From Pseudomonas fluorescens (GTDB lineage: Bacteria > Pseudomonadota > Gammaproteobacteria > Pseudomonadales > Pseudomonadaceae), in the NCBI RefSeq assembly GCF_001648775.1, contig NZ_LVEJ01000001.1, positions 124,001-188,000 of the forward strand: 64,000 nt of DNA, given 5' to 3'. The stretch's first letter is position 1, and the number at the start of each line of letters is the position of its first letter. This document shows, piece by piece, positions 19,690 to 27,910 of this stretch. Made by a program: the position numbers and the translations under genes. Below the pieces are notes generated by a model. That model was not told where the DNA came from, did no database searches, and saw nothing but the letters and a program-made list of their open reading frames with translations.

Positions 19690-21075
19690 TTACAGCAGCG
19701 GGATCGAGTAGCTGACGATCAGGCGGTTTTCATCCTGGTCACGCTGACCTGGGATGTCGTTGCGCCAGGTAGCGTTTTTCCACATCAGGCCCAGGTTTTT
19801 CAGTGGGCCTTCTGGTACGACGTAACCGATGGTCAGGTCGCGTTCCCACTCGGAACGGCCGGTGGCGTTGACAGTAACCTGACGCTCGCCGACTCTGCCG
19901 GAAGTGTCGATGTTATCGCCACGCAGATAAACCATACCGGCGGTCAGACCCGGGATTCCCACTTTAGCGAAGTCATACGAGTAGCGCGCCTGCCAGGTAC
20001 GCTCGCCAGCACGGCCGAACTTCTGGATTTGCATGTCAGTGATGGTGTAGTTCGACGAACCGTCACCCTGGTTCAGCCACGGGAAGTCGCTGTTGCCATT
20101 GCTGACCTGGTAACCACCACCGAAGGTATGACCTGCAACGGTGTAAAGGAACAAGCCGCTGTACAGGTTGTTGTCGACTTTACCTTTGGTGATGCCAGTG
20201 CCGTAGTCACCCGTGGTGAAGTAGTTGGCATCGTGGCCGTTTTTGCCGTCGTCACGGCTGTTGAAGTAACGGAAATCCGACTTCAATACGCCCGGGCCGA
20301 TTGCCCAGTTGTGGACCAGACCCAGGAAGTGCTGCTTGTAGAAATCTTCCAGGTTGCCGTAGTAGTACTGAGCCGTCAGGTCTTTGGTGATTTTGTAGTC
20401 ACCACCGGCATAGATGAACTTATTGCTGTCACGGCCAGCGGCGGTACGGCTGTTGGCGCCGTTGATCGACAGCTGTTCGTTGTTGCTCGAGTTACGACCT
20501 TTAACGGCTTCGATCTGACCGCCAACCAGCGTCAGGTCTTTGATGTCGCCGGAAGTAATCTGGCCACCCTGCCAGGTTTGCGGCAGCAAGCGACCGTCGT
20601 TGGTCACGATAACCGGGTTTTTAGGCTGCAGAGTGCCCAACTTCAGTTCAGTCTGGGAGATCTTGGCTTTGGCAGTCAGACCCAGGCTGGAGAAATTGTC
20701 GACCGCTTCACCGTTGTGCTCACTCGGGAACACGGTGCCGCCGTAAGAGCCGGCGTTAGTACGGGTCGCTGCCGAAGCACCGTTGGTGCCGCCGCCCGAA
20801 TCCAGACGCACGCCCAGCAGGCCGATGGCGTCGATACCGAAGCCTACAGTGCCTTGGGTGTAACCGGAGATGAAACGCAGATCGAAGGCTTGACCCCACT
20901 CTTCCTGCTTGTTCTGAGCGCCGGCGGCTTTGGTATCGCCGTCACGGTTATCTGTGTTGATGTAGAAGTTACGCAGCCCCAAAGTAGCTTTGCTGTCTTC
21001 GATGAAACCGGCGGCGCCTGCCTGCTGCGCCATAACCCCTACGGCCACAGCCAGGGCCAAGGTGGACTTGTTCAT
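19690..21075 (-). CDS. OprD-family outer-membrane porin
   Basis: This 461-residue outer-membrane protein has a signal peptide (MNKSTLALAVAVGVMAQQ, cleavage after AGA) and mature start AGFIEDSKATLGLRNFYINTD, the OprD-family signature, followed by repeated aromatic-rich beta-strands and a C-terminal strand ending SYSIPLL. OprD-type channels are specific for basic amino acids, aromatic acids or other carboxylates; the substrate is not evident here. It is divergent from the tauA-like gene and near ssu and lsfA, which leaves open a role in sulfonate entry. A GAGGAG site precedes the start. Confidence 0.9.
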   Translation of the reverse strand: MNKSTLALAVAVGVMAQQAGAAGFIEDSKATLGLRNFYINTDNRDGDTKAAGAQNKQEEWGQAFDLRFISGYTQGTVGFGIDAIGLLGVRLDSGGGTNGASAATRTNAGSYGGTVFPSEHNGEAVDNFSSLGLTAKAKISQTELKLGTLQPKNPVIVTNDGRLLPQTWQGGQITSGDIKDLTLVGGQIEAVKGRNSSNNEQLSINGANSRTAAGRDSNKFIYAGGDYKITKDLTAQYYYGNLEDFYKQHFLGLVHNWAIGPGVLKSDFRYFNSRDDGKNGHDANYFTTGDYGTGITKGKVDNNLYSGLFLYTVAGHTFGGGYQVSNGNSDFPWLNQGDGSSNYTITDMQIQKFGRAGERTWQARYSYDFAKVGIPGLTAGMVYLRGDNIDTSGRVGERQVTVNATGRSEWERDLTIGYVVPEGPLKNLGLMWKNATWRNDIPGQRDQDENRLIVSYSIPLL

Positions 21076-21439
21076 GTAAAGCTCCTCTCGTTTCTAATTC
21101 TTGTGTTCCTGGCCCTGGGTCTGATGCCCCGGGTCCTAAGATGCGCGATTAGCGCCAGACCGTGACTGACAAGTCAATCGTAACCTTTCATGTCTACGAC
21201 CAAGGTCTAATCGCAGTGATTTGGTCCGTGCAGAGTAAAGATTTCCTGATAAACCCAAAAAGAATTTATTCATTCTTTTTCATATCATTTCGGAATATGG
21301 CCAGTATCTCGCCACCTCCGCCGGGAAACAGCGTATCGGCGACTAAGCTCATTCCTAAATGGTATTTGTTAGCCTTTTTTTATATCGATTAGCTTTGGCG
21401 CAACCGCAATTCGTCAAACCCTATCGAAAAGGCGACGCC
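21076..21439. promoter_or_regulatory. Divergent regulatory region, oprD-family gene and tauA-like gene
   Basis: This is 364 bp without a gene, markedly AT-rich in the half next to the tauA-like gene. It holds a perfect inverted repeat, AAAAAGAAT-N6-ATTCTTTTT (21257-21280), overlapping the ATTTATTCATT motif (21264-21274) that is also found before ssuE. No clear -35/-10 pair was fixed by eye. Confidence 0.5.
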
Positions 21440-22429
21440 ATGATGGCCAAACGCGCACTATCTAGTCAATTTGTTACAGTTTGTGTGTCAGCACTGATTT
21501 GTTTTTCCGCTCACGCCGCCAACCTCACTGTTGGCTATCAAACCGGTATCGACCCAAGCAAAGTCCCCCAGGCCGACGGCGTCTACGAGAAAACCCTCGG
21601 CGAGAAAATCGACTGGCGCCGCTTCAACAGCGGCCCGGAAGTTGTGACAGCCATTGCTTCCGGAGACGTGCAGATCGGCAATCTCGGCTCCAGCCCGCTG
21701 GCCGCTGCCGCTTCGCGCAATCTGCCCATCGTCGCGTTCATCGTTTCGGCGCAGATCAATGCCGCCGAAGCCCTGGTGGTGCGCAACGGCAGCGGCATCA
21801 ATACACCGCAGGATCTGGTCGGCAAAACCATCGCCACACCCTTCGTTTCCACCTCCCACTACAGCCTGCTCGGCGCGCTCAAGCACTGGGGCCTGGACAC
21901 CTCGAAAGTCAAAGTAGTGAACCTGCAACCGGCAGAGATCGCCGCTGCGTGGAAGCGCGGTGATATTGATGGCGCGTTTGTCTGGTCGCCGGCGCTGGGG
22001 GAAATCCGCAAGACCGGCAAGACCCTGACCGATGCCGCGCAAGTGGGCCAATGGGGTGCGCCAACCTTTGAGGTGTGGGTCGCCCGTAAAGACTTTGCCG
22101 AGAAACATCCTGAGGTCGTGGCCAAATTTGCCAAGGTCACTCTAGACGCGTTTGCCGATTACGCCAGCCATAAAGACAGCTGGACGGCTGAGTCCGAACC
22201 TGTGCAAAAAATCGCCAAATTAACCGGTGCCAACGCCGCCGATGTGCCGGAATTGCTCGCAGGTTCGACGTTCCCGGATGCCAAGGCGCAGCAAACCACG
22301 GCGCTGCTGGACGGCGGCACGGCGAAGGCGATTGGTGAGACGGCGAAGTTTTTGAAGGAACAAGGGAAAGTTGAAACGGTGCTGCCGGACTATTCACCGT
22401 ATGTGAGCGCCAAGTTCGTGGCGCAATAA
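21440..22429 (+). CDS. Taurine-type ABC transporter substrate-binding protein, TauA-like, without transporter partners
   Basis: This is a 329-residue periplasmic protein with a signal peptide (MMAKRALSSQFVTVCVSALI, cleavage after SAHA) and mature start ANLTVGYQTGIDPSKVPQ, followed by IGNLGSSPLAAAASR and WGLDTSKVKVVNLQPAEIAAA, characteristic of TauA. It binds taurine or a related aminosulfonate by homology. TauA is normally followed by tauB, tauC and tauD. Here the next gene is argA on the other strand, so no ATPase or permease accompanies it. It could use transport components from another locus or SsuBC. Start 21440 is preferred over 21443, but either is possible. Confidence 0.87.
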   Translation: MMAKRALSSQFVTVCVSALICFSAHAANLTVGYQTGIDPSKVPQADGVYEKTLGEKIDWRRFNSGPEVVTAIASGDVQIGNLGSSPLAAAASRNLPIVAFIVSAQINAAEALVVRNGSGINTPQDLVGKTIATPFVSTSHYSLLGALKHWGLDTSKVKVVNLQPAEIAAAWKRGDIDGAFVWSPALGEIRKTGKTLTDAAQVGQWGAPTFEVWVARKDFAEKHPEVVAKFAKVTLDAFADYASHKDSWTAESEPVQKIAKLTGANAADVPELLAGSTFPDAKAQQTTALLDGGTAKAIGETAKFLKEQGKVETVLPDYSPYVSAKFVAQ

Positions 22430-22433
22430 AAGC

Positions 22434-22528
22434 TTCGCGAGCAGGTCGAATCGTCGCACCGTCGCTCCCACAGGAAGTCGCGTTCCAAATGTGGGAGCGA
22501 CGGTGCGACGATTCGACCTGCTCGCGAA
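22434..22528. repeat. REP pair with both arms extended to 39 bp, perfectly complementary
   Basis: Left arm 22434-22472 and right arm 22490-22528 are exact inverse complements over 39 bases around a 17-base centre. Compared with the usual element, each arm has a 17-base block (TCGAATCGTCGCACCGT) inserted between GCAGG and CGCTCCC. It lies between the convergent ends of the tauA-like gene and argA, where it could also terminate both. Confidence 0.92.
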
Positions 22529-22541
22529 TGGAGCAACTCGG

Positions 22542-23843
22542 TTACAGGGTTTTTTCGAAGATCTTCGAGTTGCGCTGAAAGTTGTACAGCGACGCCCGCG
22601 CCGCTGGCAGACGTTCAACACTGCTCGGTTCGAAACCGCGCTCGCGGAACCAGTGCGCGGTACGCGTGGTGAGAACGAACAAGGTCTTCAAACCCTGCGC
22701 CCGTGCTCGGGTTTCGATGCGCTCCAGCAGTTCATCACCGCGACCGCCATGGCGGTACTCCGGATTCACCGCCAGGCACGCCAGTTCACCGGCATCGGAA
22801 TCGGCAATCTGATACAGCGCCGCGCAGGCGATGATCATGCCTTCACGCTCGACCACGCTGAACTGCTCGATCTCGCGCTCCAGCACCTCGCGCGAACGAC
22901 GCACCAGAATCCCCTGCTCTTCCAGCGGACTGATCAAGTCGAGCAAGCCGCCGACGTCTTCAATCGCCGCCTCGCGCACCAGTTCAAATTGCTCTTGCGC
23001 CACCAGCGTACCGCCACCGTCACGGGTGAACAGTTCGGTCAGCAGTGCGCCATCCTCGGCGTAACTGACGATATGGCTGCGCGCCACGCCGCCACGGCAG
23101 GCTTCGGCGGCGGCATCGAGCAGTTCAGCCTGATAGTTGCTGCTGCCCAGACGCTGCAAATGCGCTGGCACTTGCTGTGGACGCAGTTCGCGCACCAGTT
23201 TGCCGTTTTCGTCGATCAGGCCGAGGTCGGCGCCGAACAGCAACAGCTTGTCTGCGCCCAGGTCGATGGCGGCGCGGGTGGCGACGTCTTCGCAGGCGAG
23301 GTTGAAGATTTCACCGGTTGGCGAGTAGCCCAGCGGCGACAGCAGCACGATTGAACGCTCGTCGAGCAGACGGTTGATACCCTTGCGGTCAACCCGGCGC
23401 ACTTCGCCGGTGTGGTGATAATCGACACCTTCAAGCACGCCAATCGGCCGCGCCGTAACGAGGTTGCCGCTGGCCACGCGCAGACGTGAGCCCTGCATCG
23501 GCGACGAAGCCATGTCCATCGACAGCCGCGCTTCGATAGCGATGCGCAACTGCCCCACCGCATCGATCACACACTCCAGCGTTGCCGCATCAGTAATGCG
23601 CATGCCGTGGTGGTAATGCGGGGTCAGGCCGCGGGCGGCGAGACGGGTTTCGATCTGTGGACGCGAACCGTGCACCAGCACCAGACGCACGCCAAGGCTG
23701 TGCAGCAGAACGATGTCGTGAACGATGTTGCCGAAATTCGGATGCTCCACGCCGTCGCCGGGCAGCATGACGACGAAGGTGCAGTCGCGGTGGGCATTGA
23801 TGTAAGGGGACGCGTGACGAAGCCAGTTAACGTATTCGGGCAT
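22542..23843 (-). CDS. argA: N-acetylglutamate synthase ArgA
   Basis: This 433-residue enzyme has an N-terminal amino-acid-kinase domain (VVMLPGDGVEHPNFGNIVHDI, LVLVHGSRPQIETRL) that binds the arginine inhibitor, and a C-terminal GNAT acetyltransferase domain from about 290 with ELACLAVNPEYRHGGRGDELL. It acetylates glutamate with acetyl-CoA, the first step of arginine synthesis. It ends 13 bp from a long palindromic repeat. argE lies next on the same strand, 271 bp upstream, across a REP pair, so they are probably separate transcripts. Confidence 0.95.
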   Translation of the reverse strand: MPEYVNWLRHASPYINAHRDCTFVVMLPGDGVEHPNFGNIVHDIVLLHSLGVRLVLVHGSRPQIETRLAARGLTPHYHHGMRITDAATLECVIDAVGQLRIAIEARLSMDMASSPMQGSRLRVASGNLVTARPIGVLEGVDYHHTGEVRRVDRKGINRLLDERSIVLLSPLGYSPTGEIFNLACEDVATRAAIDLGADKLLLFGADLGLIDENGKLVRELRPQQVPAHLQRLGSSNYQAELLDAAAEACRGGVARSHIVSYAEDGALLTELFTRDGGGTLVAQEQFELVREAAIEDVGGLLDLISPLEEQGILVRRSREVLEREIEQFSVVEREGMIIACAALYQIADSDAGELACLAVNPEYRHGGRGDELLERIETRARAQGLKTLFVLTTRTAHWFRERGFEPSSVERLPAARASLYNFQRNSKIFEKTL

Positions 23844-24010
23844 GAACCTGGGCCTGTAATAAATAGCAGCCTAAAAAGGGGCGAAACGGAAAACGCACAG
23901 CGGGCTGATGGTTATCGTCGGAACAGGCTTGGCGACACGCGCGCTCTCCTCATGAATACGGGTTGGAATGCTGGCAATTTACAGCGTTTGATCAGGCAAA
24001 ACACAATCCC

Positions 24011-24099
24011 TGTGGGAGCGAGCTTGCTCGCGAAAGCGGTGTAGCAGATACATCAATGTCGACTGACCCGACGCCTTCGCGAGCAAGCTCGCTCCCACA
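24011..24099. repeat. REP pair, GTGGGAG ends outward
   Basis: TGTGGGAGCGAGCTTGCTCG and its inverse enclose about 40 bp containing GTCGACTGAC. It is located between argE and argA. Confidence 0.9.
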
Positions 24100-24114
24100 T
24101 GGACATTGTTCAAT

Positions 24115-25272
24115 TCATAGAACTTTGTCCGGGGTCAGGCAGTAATGTTCAATCAGTTGCCGTAATAGATGCACGGTAGGCTGCAAACGTGACATTTCAA
24201 GGTACTCGCCGGGCTGATGCGCGCAGGCAATGTCGCCGGGGCCGAGGACGATGGTTTCGCAGCCGAGGCGCTGAAGATAAGGCGCTTCAGTGCCGAACGC
24301 TACTGCTTCGGCACTGTGACCAGTGAGCTTTTCGGCGATGCGCACCAGTTCGGCGTCTGCATCCTGCTCGAACGGCGGCACTTCCGGGAACAACGGTTTG
24401 TAATCGATCTTCACTTGATGCCGTTCGGCGACCGGGTTGAGCTTGCGCAAAATCTCCGCGCGCAGGACTTTCGGGTCCATGCCGGGCAGCGGTCGCAAAT
24501 CAAATTCCAGCGAACACTGGCCGCAGATACGGTTGGGATTATCGCCACCATGAATGCAGCCAAAGTTCATCGTCGGCTGCGGCACGCTGAACTGCGGGTT
24601 GTTGAATTCACGCTGCCACAACAGGCGCAGGCCGCGCAGTTCGCCAATCGCGTCGTGCATCGCTTCGAGGGCGCTGTGGCCCAGGCGCGGATCCGACGAA
24701 TGGCCGCTCTGCCCGAGGATGTCGATGCGCTCCATCATGATGCCTTTGTGCATGCGGATCGGCTTGAGCCCGGTCGGCTCGCCGATCACCGCCGCGCGGC
24801 CCAGCGACCGCCCGGCCTCGGCCAGCGCGCGGGCGCCGGACATCGAGCTTTCTTCATCGCAGGTGGCGAGAATCAGCAACGGCTGTTTGAACGGCTGATC
24901 GAGCAGCGGCAGCACGGCTTCGATGATCAGGGCGAAAAAGCCCTTCATGTCACAACTGCCGAGGCCGACCCAGCGGCCATCGACTTCGGTGAGTTTCAGC
25001 GGGTCGGTCTGCCACAACGCATCGTCGTACGGCACCGTGTCGCTGTGCCCGGCCAGCACCAGCCCGCCGGGGCCGCTGCCGAAACTGGCGAGCAGGTTGA
25101 ATTTGCCGGGGCTGACTTGCTGGATATCGCAGCTGAAACCCAGATCACCCAGCCAGCCGGCGAGCAAATCGATCACCGCGCGGTTGGACTGATCAAGGTT
25201 CGGTTGGGTACAGCTGACCGACGGCGCGGCGATCAGCGCCGCGAACTGGTCTTGCATGGACGGCAAAGGCAT
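24115..25272 (-). CDS. argE: Acetylornithine deacetylase ArgE
   Basis: This is a 385-residue M20-family metallohydrolase. The metal-binding motifs are GHSDTVPYD near residue 80, the catalytic TCDEESSMSGA near 140, and a late AHQPGEY histidine. The family-typical insertion domain lies between about 180 and 290. It hydrolyses N-acetylornithine to ornithine and acetate in arginine synthesis. I start it at ATG 25272 (MPLPSMQDQF) with GGAG seven bases before; a TTG four codons upstream is less likely. It is divergent from the CYTH-CHAD gene. Confidence 0.93.
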   Translation of the reverse strand: MPLPSMQDQFAALIAAPSVSCTQPNLDQSNRAVIDLLAGWLGDLGFSCDIQQVSPGKFNLLASFGSGPGGLVLAGHSDTVPYDDALWQTDPLKLTEVDGRWVGLGSCDMKGFFALIIEAVLPLLDQPFKQPLLILATCDEESSMSGARALAEAGRSLGRAAVIGEPTGLKPIRMHKGIMMERIDILGQSGHSSDPRLGHSALEAMHDAIGELRGLRLLWQREFNNPQFSVPQPTMNFGCIHGGDNPNRICGQCSLEFDLRPLPGMDPKVLRAEILRKLNPVAERHQVKIDYKPLFPEVPPFEQDADAELVRIAEKLTGHSAEAVAFGTEAPYLQRLGCETIVLGPGDIACAHQPGEYLEMSRLQPTVHLLRQLIEHYCLTPDKVL

Positions 25273-25428
25273 CGCTGACTCCAACTCCCGAATTGAAGTC
25301 CATCATAGAACCATCCGGCGCTCGGAATAAACCGCCGCAGGGCGTAGGAAGTTTGAGTCCTGTACACTGCACGGCCTTGGCAGCCACACATTCCCCCGGC
25401 TGCGCTCCCGATCCTGGATTTTCCGGCC

Positions 25429-26799
25429 ATGCAGAAAGAAACCGAAATCAAACTCCGCGTCAGCCGCGAAACCCTCGCTGCCCTGCGCGAGCACCCGCTA
25501 CTGAAAAAACGCAACAAAAGTGGCTGGGAACGCCGTGAGTTGATGAACCAGTACTTCGACACCCCCGAGCGCGACCTGGCTCAGGCCAAGGTTGCCCTGC
25601 GCCTGCGCAAGGACGGTGACGAAGTGATTCAGACCCTCAAGACCCGTGGCCAGAGCGTCGCCGGCCTGTCCGAGCGTAACGAATACGACTGGAAGTTGCC
25701 GAAAGCCAAGCTCGACGTGAAGAAACTCGACGGCGAATGCTGGCCCGAGTCGCTGGCCGAGCTGGACAAGAAAACCCTCAAGCCGATCTTCACCACCGAT
25801 TTCGTCCGCGAGCGCGCCGAAATCGCCTGGGGCCGTGGCAAGAGCAAAGTGGTCATCGAAGCCGCGCTGGATCTCGGTCACGTGGTGGTCGGCAAACAGA
25901 AAGAAGAAATCTGCGAGCTGGAACTGGAATTGCGCGAAGGCGAGCCTGCCGCGCTGCTGGAACTGGCGGCCGAGCTGGCCGAAACTCTGGCGCTGATGCC
26001 GTGCGACATCAGCAAAGCTGAGCGCGGCTATCGTCTGTATGACGCCAACAGCTACTCGCTGAGCCTGCCGGCGCCGGAGCTGACCCCGGAAACCCAACTC
26101 GACGACGCCTTCGCCGCACTGAGCTGGCACTTGCTCGGCAGCAGCCAGCGTCTGGCTGAGCAATATCGTTTCAACGGCCACTGGCGCCTGCTGCTCGACT
26201 GGGTCGAAAGCCTCGCGGAAATGCGCGCCCTGCTCAGCAGCCTCGGCCAGGCCGCGCCGCGTCAGTCGACCCACGACTTGCGCGTCGCCCTGGATGCACT
26301 GCTGGAAGACTGGCGCCCACTGGTGCAGGCCGGTATCGAAGACGAAGACGTGCGTAAAGCCGCGCCAGAGCAGTTCCTCGAAGAACTCGAAGACCCGCGC
26401 TGGGGCTCGTTCTCGCTGAACACTTCGCGTTGGTTGCTGGCCCGCACCTGGACCGCCGAGCGCAATGTGCGTGGCAATCGTCAGGGCGGCGCGCAACTGC
26501 ACAGTTGGTTGCCGCGTTTGCTGGGTGAAGAAGCCACCGCTCTGCAATTGCAGCGCTACCAGCAGCAGCCGGAAGATCTGGCTGAGCAACTGCCGCGTAT
26601 CGAGCGCATTCAGGTCTGGCTGCACCACGCCCGTAACGTGTTGGGCATCCCGGAAATGGATCGCCTGTACGGTGAACTGAACAAGTTGGCGCAACTGGCC
26701 AACGAGCCAACGATCACTGACGAACTGCTCGACGCGCGCAAGCATCAGGCGATTGCGGTTTACCAGAATCGCGCGTGGAAAATGCTGCTGCGCATGTAA
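25429..26799 (+). CDS. CYTH and CHAD domain protein (inorganic triphosphatase/polyphosphate-binding type)
   Basis: This is a 456-residue protein. The N-terminal CYTH domain begins MQKETEIKLR with the ExExK signature at residues 4-8 and has alternating Arg/Lys/Glu strands to about 205. From about 215 to the end is a CHAD domain of antiparallel helices with conserved basic residues. CYTH enzymes of this architecture (YgiF type) hydrolyse inorganic triphosphate with Mg2+, and CHAD domains bind polyphosphate. The substrate here is inferred. ppx and ppk lie in the same window but far away. Confidence 0.88.
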   Translation: MQKETEIKLRVSRETLAALREHPLLKKRNKSGWERRELMNQYFDTPERDLAQAKVALRLRKDGDEVIQTLKTRGQSVAGLSERNEYDWKLPKAKLDVKKLDGECWPESLAELDKKTLKPIFTTDFVRERAEIAWGRGKSKVVIEAALDLGHVVVGKQKEEICELELELREGEPAALLELAAELAETLALMPCDISKAERGYRLYDANSYSLSLPAPELTPETQLDDAFAALSWHLLGSSQRLAEQYRFNGHWRLLLDWVESLAEMRALLSSLGQAAPRQSTHDLRVALDALLEDWRPLVQAGIEDEDVRKAAPEQFLEELEDPRWGSFSLNTSRWLLARTWTAERNVRGNRQGGAQLHSWLPRLLGEEATALQLQRYQQQPEDLAEQLPRIERIQVWLHHARNVLGIPEMDRLYGELNKLAQLANEPTITDELLDARKHQAIAVYQNRAWKMLLRM

Positions 26800-26806
26800 A
26801 ACCGCT

Positions 26807-26870
26807 TTCGCGAGCAGGCTCGCTCCCACAGGGGATTGCATTCCAATGTGGGAGCGAGCCTGCTCGCGAA
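26807..26870. repeat. Short REP pair, CGCGAA ends outward
   Basis: TTCGCGAGCAGGCTCGCTCC and its inverse are separated by only about 16 bp. It lies between the convergent CYTH-CHAD and Lrp-family genes. Confidence 0.9.
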
Positions 26871-26888
26871 GAGGCCAGCCGCCTTACC

Positions 26889-27353
26889 TCAAACCGGGAG
26901 GCTGGTGGTGGATTTGATCTCCGACAACGCCACAATCGAATTCACTTCCTGAATCCCCGGCACCAGCGACAGCTTCTCGAAGAAGAACCGCTCATACGCC
27001 TCGATGTCCGCCGCGACAATGCGCAGCAAAAAATCCACCGCCCCCATCAGCACATAGCACTCCAGTACCTCCGGAAACCCACGAATCGCTTCGGTGAACT
27101 CAGTGAAGTTCGAACGCCCGTGCGCGTTGAGTTTGATCTCGGCAAAGATCTGCGTGTTAAGACCAATCTTCTTGCGATCGAGCAAGGTCACCTGGCCACG
27201 AATGATCCCCTCCTCTTTCATCCGCTGAATCCGCCGCCAGCACGGCGATTGCGACAGGCCGACCTGTTCGGCGATCTGCGCGCTCGACAGTGAGGCGTCC
27301 TCTTGCAGCAGAGCAAGAATCTTGCGGTCGTAGCTGTCCAACTCACTGTGCAT
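26889..27353 (-). CDS. Lrp/AsnC-family transcriptional regulator
   Basis: This 154-residue regulator has an N-terminal helix-turn-helix (LDSYDRKILALLQEDA, then QIAEQVGLSQSPCWRRIQRM) and a C-terminal RAM/ACT-like domain (residues about 65-150) with VLECYVLMGAVDFLLRIVA, the usual amino-acid-sensing and dimer region. It is divergent from a small ACT-like gene 126 bp away. Lrp-family proteins commonly control the neighbouring divergent gene and themselves, so that gene is the likely target. The effector amino acid is unknown. Confidence 0.93.
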   Translation of the reverse strand: MHSELDSYDRKILALLQEDASLSSAQIAEQVGLSQSPCWRRIQRMKEEGIIRGQVTLLDRKKIGLNTQIFAEIKLNAHGRSNFTEFTEAIRGFPEVLECYVLMGAVDFLLRIVAADIEAYERFFFEKLSLVPGIQEVNSIVALSEIKSTTSLPV

Positions 27354-27479
27354 AGAAAAACCTCAATAACCGGATTATGCGAATTGATCTTTTCGATCAG
27401 CCGTCATTAACGCCGATCATAGCCAAGAAATACCCGGCACCGAATGTAAAAATTCCTCCAGAGATTTTGGAGACTCGCC

Positions 27480-27818
27480 ATGCCGCACCTCGAAGCCGTC
27501 ACCACCACGCCCACCCGCGCCGACGTCTGGAACGTCAGCAACGCCCATTGCCTGGCGCACTATCAAATCCTCGCCGAGGCCGAGCCGGACTTGCTGGTGC
27601 GCGTGCTCAACCTGTTCGCGCTGCAATTCCTCACACCCGAGCAGGTCAACGTGCAGCGCATGGACGATCTGCTGTCGATCAACCTGGTCATGGGCGGTTT
27701 GAGCTGGCATCGCGCACAAGTGATCGCGGAAAAACTTCGTAACCTGATCAGCGTCTGTTCGGTCAACCTGCAAAACGCCGACAGCGCCTGGAATGCGCCG
27801 GCACAAGCGGCAGGCTGA
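27480..27818 (+). CDS. Small ACT-like protein of unknown function
   Basis: This is a 112-residue soluble protein with no signal peptide. Residues about 38-100 (LVRVLNLFALQFLTPEQVNV, then DLLSINLVMGGLS, then VIAEKLRNLISVCSVNLQ) read as the beta-alpha-beta-beta-alpha-beta pattern of an ACT domain. They recall the small regulatory subunit of acetolactate synthase (IlvM/IlvN), but without its full length. No catalytic partner lies beside it. It is divergent from an Lrp-type regulator whose own sensor domain is ACT-like. It may bind an amino acid; this is inference from pattern only. Confidence 0.65.
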   Translation: MPHLEAVTTTPTRADVWNVSNAHCLAHYQILAEAEPDLLVRVLNLFALQFLTPEQVNVQRMDDLLSINLVMGGLSWHRAQVIAEKLRNLISVCSVNLQNADSAWNAPAQAAG

Positions 27819-27910
27819 AAAATCCGGCAACGGCTTCGTCGGGTAGTGGCCCAACGGTCGGCAGGGCCACGACTATCCTTTGGCGCACTGTCGCTTAAAA
27901 GGAAGCCCGC

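Noticed and set aside
22434..22528. CRISPR-like or phage attachment repeat
   Set aside because: It is a single inverted pair of the REP class and not a spaced direct-repeat array; no integrase or tRNA is near.
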